A DNA stretch of 13,592 bases from Physocladia obscura (Eukaryota; Chytridiomycota; Chytridiomycetes; Chytridiales; Chytriomycetaceae), in contig JADGJH010000871.1 of assembly GCA_027596945.1 (NCBI GenBank), forward strand, positions 1-13,592. The letters run 5' to 3'. Every line of letters starts with the position of its first letter. The first letter of the stretch is position 1. Under the pieces are notes generated by a model. The model was not told the DNA's origin. It did not search any database and was given only the letters and a program-made list of their open reading frames with translations. This document shows positions 8,139 through 13,592 of the stretch, one piece after another. A program made the translations under genes and the position numbers.

Positions 8139-8392
8139 TTTCAGTTTTGCCACAAAGAAAATTCAATTCGGCGTTGATTTTGTGATAGTTTCCCTTTCAC
8201 TTACAATTATGCGCAGGTCAGAATAAAATTAGTGGTTTTAATAGAATAATACGTAAAAAAAAATAACACACAATAATAAGAACCAGAATAGCAAAGTAAT
8301 AAAATAAAACCAACAGGTTGCCAGATTACGATAAAAAATAAAAAAAAACATGCAAAATATTGTCAATATTTTCTCCCCTATTGTTTTTGCGC
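8139..8392. other. Short intergenic gap between two tandem surface-protein genes
   Basis: The gap is 254 bp of very AT-rich sequence. On the minus strand it contains a perfect donor-like GTAAGTG at about 8201-8207, just 60 bp upstream of the downstream gene's ATG. The only nearby acceptor-like site after it is CAAG at 8127, inside the coding start. This could be a remnant of a missing first exon or a 5'-UTR intron, but no signal-peptide exon can be read from the gap. Confidence 0.4.
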
Positions 8393-9306
8393 TCAAAAAA
8401 TTGCTAAAGAAAAGGAAACCAATGCAAATGCCCAAGAAACTGCAGTGGTTGTGCCAGATGATTTGATAGCGCTTCCAGTGGAGGTTGCGGTGGACCCACT
8501 GCTGCTTGCAGATGAAGACGCGCTTGTTCCATTTACGTTTGGGTTTTCATCTGTTTTTTGATCGATGAAAATTTTATAGAATGTGTCCGAGTTTTATCTT
8601 TAATGACTGACATGGCAAATCGATTGTGCAAACAACTTCATTCTGCACTGTGTCAAAAAGCCTCAGCTGGTTGACGCTAAAGAATCTGTCTTACAATAGA
8701 GAAAATTTTTTTTCTAGTCAGTGAGTGTGAAAAAAGACACAAACAAATGACTTTTTTCTTTTTTTCTTTTTTCTTACGAATAAGCAGCACTAGCAGTAGT
8801 ACTCAACGAATAGGTTTGGTCCATCATATTCACAGCCGACACATAACCCGAAACCATTGTTACAGCATTCTGATTCATTTCGATTTTGCCGTCAATAATG
8901 CCAACAACGCCACCGTACCATTGCGACTGGTACGCATTGAGAAACGTAAAGTTTTTGATTGTGAACTGGTGCGCGTGTGCGTGTAAAAAAACACCTTTTT
9001 TTAGAACATGCTTTGGAGATTAAAAAAAAGAAAAAGTCAAACTGTGCATCCGTCGACGAAAAGAAAGGTACCACTGCAATACAACGGATTCGCATTGTTG
9101 ATAGTTTGCGAAGAGGCAACCTGCACGATTGGCGCTGTTGTTTTTCCTGGCGTGTAAACGGATGGGTACTTTGTCTTTGAGCAGGTATCGAGCTGCGGTG
9201 CATCGGATACATTTACGTCAGCACGGACGACAGATAATGTGAAAAAGAAAGTCAGTAATAAAGTGAGTCCTAATGCACGCAGTAGCGAAGCTGACGCCGT
9301 TGTCAT
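8393..9306 (-). CDS. GPI-anchored surface protein (4 exons), possible DM13-like domain
   Basis: Exons are 9306-9043, 8965-8778, 8685-8612 and 8550-8393, giving 227 aa. Introns are 77, 92 and 61 nt. Residues 1-29 are a signal peptide (LLRALGLTLLLTFFFTLSV core) with cleavage likely after VRA. The mature domain, about residues 75-176, includes GTFLFVDGCTFTIKNFTF (79-96) followed by QWYGG and a late LRLFDTVQNEVVCTIDL. This pattern recalls DM13-type beta-sandwich domains, but only weakly. Cysteines lie at 42, 77, 87 and 170. Residues about 182-208 are Ser/Thr/Gly-rich, and the protein ends in an uncharged hydrophobic tail (AVSWAFALVSFSLAIF, 212-227) with small residues (SSG) just before it, the usual GPI-attachment signal. 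The start is the ATG at 9306; codons upstream in frame have none. It lies in tandem with the barrel/TM gene, 254 bp apart, and both probably serve the cell wall or surface. I cannot assign a biochemical role. Confidence 0.8.
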
Positions 9307-10020
9307 AGTTTTTTGGAAGGTTCTTTTCAAGTTTTTTTCAAGTTTTTCTTTTTTTTTTAGGAAAAATTTTCTTGCTTAGCTCTTTGTGCAGCCCTTCTCA
9401 TTATTGCGTTACTCTGATCAACCACCTGTAACTTCAATTTTTGCTCTTATGCTCTGATTTTTACTCTTGAGCTCACTGATTGACACTTTGCAACTCCGAT
9501 TTTGGTTTTTTTTTTCCTGTTTTTTTCATGTGTATGTCAAGTTCTGCTTTGAATTTTTACTTGTTTTCCATTCAAAATAAATGTCTCTTTACGGGACTTT
9601 TTTTCTATATTTTTTAAATTTTTTTCTATATGAAAACATAGGTTTGTACATTGAATGTAAGGTCATCAAATTTTTCAAAATTTATTTGTTCATAACTCAA
9701 ACAGCTTATAAAATTTCACTTCCAAACTTTACAGTCTAGCTTTTACTGAGGGAAAGTATTAGGTTCATATTTTTTTGGATTTTTTTGAAGCTCATGTCTG
9801 AAATAAAAGGCTCCATACATTTGTCATATGTTCATTTTCATTTTCTGGGGTTAAAACTTTTTTTTATCTGTTAAACAAGATCAGAAAAAACAAACTATCA
9901 AATACATTTCAGCTGATTTTAAAAAGGACTAAAAATGCAAAATGGCAGACCTTATTACTAATAATCTCCAAGCTGTGTGAGTTTGTTTTGTAACAGATTC
10001 ATGTTTTGATTTTCATTGGT
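9307..10020. other. T-rich upstream and spacer DNA; CpG loss begins near 9594
   Basis: The first roughly 100 bp should contain the promoter and leader of the GPI-protein gene; the minus-strand leader is A-rich and no TATA box is obvious. From about 9480 the plus strand is dominated by T runs, with no open frame of note. The last CpG before the depleted block is at 9592-9593. No gene is seen. Confidence 0.6.
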
Positions 10021-10180
10021 AATTGTAGTCACTCTTGTTATTGTGTTGGTTTGCAGTTTAAACAGAGTGTTGGTTGGTGGTTGCTATCTTTCTGGAGTGT
10101 TGGTAGGTAGTTGCTCTCTCCCGAGTAGTGGTAGTTGCCATTTTTTGAATGGTAGTTTGCAGTCACTCTTTTTAGAGTAT
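10021..10180 (+). repeat. Degenerate tandem repeat, about 28-30 bp unit
   Basis: Two units start with GAGTGTTGGT at 10065 and 10095 and continue with a GGTGGTTGCT or GGTAGTTGCT core. A third, more diverged unit starts at 10123 (GAGTAGTGGTAGTTGC). The flanks share further pieces: GTTTGCAGT occurs on both sides, and AGTCACTCTT occurs near 10028 and 10171. The pattern suggests an old tandem or nested duplication. Confidence 0.5.
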
Positions 10181-11116
10181 AGCTCTGTCTTTGATTTTTG
10201 TAGTGCTATGTTCACCTGTAACAGGTGCAGTGATGACCATCTTTTTTTTATTTGACTTTGTCTTCAAATTATAATATTTTTTTTCTGTATTCAATAAAAA
10301 ATAAAAAATCTGTAACTGGAAAGATAAAATATGGATGAATAATTGAATTGGGAATCAATGCTAGTCTGTAGCATTCAATTATGTTTCACTTTTTTTTGAT
10401 TACAACATTATTTACCATTGTGAGTAATGTGTTAAATAATACTATTGTACTGCTTTCATCTGTTCCCCATTGATGTAGTTATGGTCCAAGCAGTTCTGTA
10501 AGTTGATCCATTGTTTTTGTAAGTGTAGGACATACAAGAAAACTCACATCAGTGTCATTTCTTCATTCTTTGTGAACAAAATAATTTAGATAATGACTTT
10601 ATAACTTTATTATTAGTTTGTGTTTATTTGTAAATAAACCAAAAAATGTGAAAGTTTATGTTATTATCATCAGGAAACTGAGTTAATACACCACAATGCT
10701 ATTTTTATACATTTTAAGATCCAAAAATGCATCAAAATGCACCAAAATGCAGTAAATGAAAGCAATGCTACCCCCCTGATGGAAATACTGTCACATTAAC
10801 TTTGATTTTTAACTTCTTAGCCATAGGAGGAAGAAAATATAACAATAAAAAAAAAACATGGAGAAGATGGATAACAAATTGGATAGGGCTGGAGAAATCA
10901 TCTGCAAATATGGATACTTGATGCCAAATTGGTGCTGTAAGAATTGGTCTTGAATAATTTCTTGCTGAATTATTAATCATAAATTTTGGCAGAGTAATTC
11001 AAATTAGAGAAACAAAATTAGGAGAATGAACACTTACTTACTAGTGCTGCTTTTTTTTGTTTGTTTACCACAGTAGCTGATACGCAGGTCTGTGTTGTTT
11101 TCATTCAATGTAAAGT
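10181..11116. other. AT-rich, CpG-free intergenic sequence
   Basis: No gene is supported here. No CpG is present until 11083. A minus-strand frame at about 10980-10768 has a real ATG and reads SRPILTAPIWHQ followed by VSIFADDFSSP, then degenerates into hydrophobic low-complexity residues. It might be a scrap of a transposon protein, but the signal is too weak to call. A small 10-bp tandem repeat lies at 10721-10750. Confidence 0.5.
10721..10750 (+). repeat. Three copies of a 10-bp repeat
   Basis: The sequence reads CCAAAAATGC, ATCAAAATGC, ACCAAAATGC: three tandem units of exactly 10 bp sharing CAAAATGC or its close variant. Confidence 0.7.
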
Positions 11117-12604
11117 ACAGTGGCACCAAGGATTGATCAATTTACATTCGATGTTTCAAGCTGGCAACGGCGGCAGTTGCAGGTGGCATTGCGTGGCCAA
11201 TAACCACAGTAGGCAGAAATGTGCAGCGCTTTCTGTCAGTTTTTGATTGTTGTTGTGGGTTTGGGTTTGGGTTGGAAGGGTGAGGTTCAGCAAGTTCGCT
11301 TTTTCAAAAAAATTTAAAAGGAAAAATGAGTGGGAGGGAAAAAATGAACCAATTTGGGAAAAATGAACCACCGCAAATCCCATTCTTTTTAATAAAAACA
11401 ACCACAATAACTACAAAACAAAGTTGCAGCTTTCGAAGTTTACAATGAAAAGATCATCTTTGCAAATGGGTATATTGAACTGCACAAAAGCGAAAACAAG
11501 AGGATCTTTAGAGAGATTACCAACATTACAATAACTGATCATCCTATTTGTGAGGCAGCTGAAATTGTTGGGACTGAGTATGGGACAACTGCAACTGCAG
11601 TGCGAGCAATCTATAACAGGATGAAGAATCACCCAGATCATACACATGCACACAGAGTATTCTCTGATACTGAAGAAACAGTCTTTGGTATATTCTTATA
11701 AACTTGAGCATTATCCCACCACCAAATGGCATGCATAGACTTTGTTAATATGGGCACAAAATATTTTGCCAGAACTTATGGAGATTCTGGATTGACTGCT
11801 GAAGACTGGTAGAAAGGTTTTGCAGAACAACACAAAAACAAAATCAACAGTAAGAATTTGAAGGCAATCTCAGTGGAATGCACCAGTTTATTTACTTTGG
11901 AGTCCATCAACACATGGGTAATTGATTTTGAGCAGTGGATCATCAATAATTGCTACAGCTTGAAAAACATGATTAATGTTGACAAAATGAGAATTAAATT
12001 GCAAAACAATAACTTGCAGTCAAAAGCCCTTGTGCTGCCATCTATTGCCTGTCCAAATGAACTGCATGGAGAAAGAAGCCTGTTTGCAAGCTTTATTCCT
12101 TTTGTGACAGCTAGTGGAGAGTGAGTTATGGATGTCTTTGTATTACCACTGAAATATAGAAATATACAACTACTGCATGAAAATACACGATTACAAAGAG
12201 ATGACATTACCCCAACATTTTTTGCATATAGTGAAACCAGATTTTTGACAGAGAGACAGTGGAAGTCTGTTCTGGAGGAGCTGAAGAGGGAGTTTTTAGG
12301 CCCCCCACAACAATCAAGGTTTGCCATCCCAGGGATTGCTCCAGCATTGCCTGATTCTGAAAGGAAAAGTGGAGGTGGAGTGCAGATGCCACTTCCCCTG
12401 TCTCTTGGTAGGTTGCAACTCTACAGTTTCCACTGCTGTAGACCCAGAGTAGTGAGTAACATGGCAGTAGAATGCGCAGGCATTGTTGCACAAGTGCCAA
12501 TTGTTGGACTCTCACATGCTGCTATCCCTGCAAATTGCCAAGCCCCTAACCAGTGTGCACCCAATCCCAGCTGCTTGCTGCAGCCACAACTTGGATGCCA
12601 CTGT
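11117..12604 (+). mobile_element. Possible boundaries of a decayed pogo-like DNA transposon
   Basis: The left end reads ACAGTGGCACCAAG (11117-11130). The reverse complement of 12604-12590 reads ACAGTGGCATCCAAG, matching with one extra base. These imperfect terminal inverted repeats bracket the transposase relic and would give an element of about 1.49 kb, a usual size for Tc1/pogo elements. The expected TA target duplication is present on the left (TA before CAGTGG) but reads TT on the right, and the right end lies in a TGTTG-rich low-complexity patch. The transposase also seems too short at its 3' end. The boundaries are therefore tentative. Confidence 0.3.
11411..12300 (+). pseudogene. Decayed DDE transposase (pogo/CENP-B-like), four in-frame stops
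   Basis: One reading frame runs through the whole stretch and is broken only by TAA (11699), TGA (11705), TAG (11810) and TGA (12122). No frameshift is needed. The N-terminal part reads like a helix-turn-helix DNA-binding region (EAAEIVGTEYGTTATAVRA). KGFAEQHKNKI matches the usual W-x-x-x-F-x-x-R-H second DNA-binding block. MINVDKMRI carries the first catalytic Asp (codon 11981-11983) in a motif normally ending D-E. PFVTASGE, VMDVFVLP and FFAYSETRFLTERQW follow as expected for the DDE domain. The second catalytic block (typically L-D-N with a nearby H) and the C-terminus are not recognisable after about 12300, although the frame stays open to 12688. Loss of catalytic motifs plus stops make it inactive. 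The TGA at 12122 fits a CpG-to-TpG change of a CGA codon. Confidence 0.7.
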
Positions 12605-12700
12605 TGCACTGTTGCTTTTGCCATTTGCATTGTTGTTGTTGGCATTGTTGTCAAGGATGTTGGCTTTTCACATGGAGGGGGAGCTTAAAAAGCTTGATAG
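12301..12700. other. GC-richer, CpG-poor stretch after the transposase relic
   Basis: The plus frame of the transposase stays open to 12688, but its residues (GIAPALPDSER, then Cys/His/Ala-rich) no longer resemble a transposase. Open frames also run on the minus strand. TG and CA dinucleotides are abundant, and the only CpG is at 12475-12476. The stretch may be another sequence inserted into the element, or its heavily mutated 3' part. Confidence 0.35.
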
Positions 12701-13592
12701 TAGATCAGATTGTAAAGGTAGAATTTGTGTTTTATTGTAAGATTATATTTTCACAGAAAAGAAAAACAAAGCCCTTTTAAACCATTGTATTTGAAATTCT
12801 ATTTCAAATTCATTCCTTCTCAAATTCATTTTGAGATTGATATCACTGATTCATTTGGAGATCTGATATCACTTCCTTTTTTCAGATTTTGTCTTGATTG
12901 TGACAAATTCATGAGACACATGGGTTTTTGTCTTAATAATTTTTTCAATGCTTTTTGCCAAAGCAAATGATTTCTAAGACTTTGAAATGAATGAATAATT
13001 CTGTGTGCTTATGTCAGAATTATCAAGACTTTGAAATGAATAAATAATTATGTGTGTCATTAACAGCTGGTCAGGCATTGTTGGTAACAAATTGCACAAT
13101 TGCTATATATTACATCCAGTTGTTTTATTTTAGTGACTTGTCATTATGCTTTAGTCTTTCAATATGTTGCCTAATACTTTATTGTAAAAACTATAGCACA
13201 ATGTTGGGATTTTTCCTTGTAGTCTTGGCCTTTGACACAAGTGAAATTACCCAATCTTAGTTTGTTTGTAGCCAGCACATAACTATCTATTGAACTGTCA
13301 TGCAAATATGAAGTGAGTGTACATCTTGTCTATTTGTCTTCTTTCATATTTGTTTTGAGGATTAACTACCATCTCAAAGCAAACATGCTCTAATTTCTAA
13401 CTGTTCAGGTCTACTTTGTGGCTTAATGGGATCCAAATGCCAATAGCCTGCTGATCTAATGCACAAGCCATGCTCTTGCATAGAATGTATCTAGTGTAAA
13501 AGGGTCTGAATCCTGTTTGAAAGAGGAACTTCCAATAAATGTAGTGATTACTTTTATTGTTAACTGATTGTAATATTTGTTTATTCTCAAAG
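12701..13592. other. CpG-free AT-rich sequence with local duplications
   Basis: No CpG and no convincing gene occur to the window end. Local direct and inverted duplications are present: variants of TTTCAAATTCATT near 12800-12830, GATATCACT at about 12839 and 12866, and a 32-bp direct repeat near 13000. Confidence 0.5.
12976..13056 (+). repeat. 32-bp direct repeat, 49 bp apart
   Basis: Copies at 12976-13007 and 13025-13056 both begin AAGACTTTGAAATGAAT and end TGTGTG. They differ at two positions over 32 bp. The start-to-start distance is 49 bp. Confidence 0.75.

Noticed and set aside
8238..8435. Very hydrophobic minus-strand frame upstream of the barrel/TM gene, a possible signal-peptide exon
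   Set aside because: It is a product of T-rich sequence, overlaps the 3' end of the GPI-protein gene in another frame, and cannot be spliced in phase to give a plausible leader.
8393..8550. Reading the GPI-tail exon as part of the barrel/TM gene
   Set aside because: The exon joins in phase to the upstream signal-peptide exons through two good introns and ends in a stop after a GPI-type tail, so the two genes are separate.
10768..10980. Minus-strand frame with IFADDFSS, reminiscent of a motif in large transposon proteins
   Set aside because: Only a few residues match before the frame becomes hydrophobic low complexity; too little to call.

Overview
The window looks like nuclear DNA of a eukaryote with short introns, most likely a fungus and possibly an early-diverging (chytrid-like) one. 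All introns I could place are 60-126 nt, GT-AG, and usually preceded by a pyrimidine-rich 3' end. The recognisable genes are a TRAPP vesicle-tethering subunit, an SH3/EH adaptor, a secreted protein, a GPI-anchored wall/surface protein and a Ser/Thr-rich single-pass protein with an expansin/RlpA-like barrel. The taxonomic call is inference. No tRNA, rRNA, CRISPR or bacterial-type operon is visible.

Layout, left to right. Positions 1-251 (-) hold the N-terminus of a secreted protein, with a textbook TATA box upstream. Positions 1004-2642 (-) hold a five-exon gene for a 441-aa protein: SH3, 11-residue helical repeats, SH3, poly-proline, EH-like domain. Its start codon lies only 24 bp from that of the divergently transcribed BET3/TRAPPC3 gene (2667-3564, +, four exons, 217 aa). 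BET3 converges on a single-exon gene (3711-4400, -) for a coiled-coil protein with two membrane segments. Positions 4401-6668 hold no gene I can name; one exon-like stretch (5404-5680, -) stands out. Two tandem minus-strand surface-protein genes follow: a five-exon barrel/TM protein (6669-8138) and a four-exon GPI-anchored protein (8393-9306).

The sequence changes character after about 9.6 kb. CpG, frequent in the gene-rich left part, almost disappears: there is one between 9594 and 11082 and none from 12477 to 13592. This right-hand block carries degenerate short repeats and a decayed pogo/CENP-B-type DDE transposase (about 11411-12300, +). The transposase reads in a single frame interrupted by four stop codons. 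The block looks like methylated, mutating, transposon-derived DNA next to a gene-dense, CpG-normal segment.

Functionally the left part is a mixed housekeeping and trafficking neighbourhood: a TRAPP subunit on ER-Golgi vesicles, beside an adaptor that probably works in endocytosis or membrane remodelling. It sits next to a pair of cell-surface genes. I see no evidence for a dedicated multi-gene system. The most unusual points are the 24-bp divergent promoter, the two SH3 domains split by equally long introns at the same place, the stop codons embedded in AATAAA, and the sharp CpG boundary.
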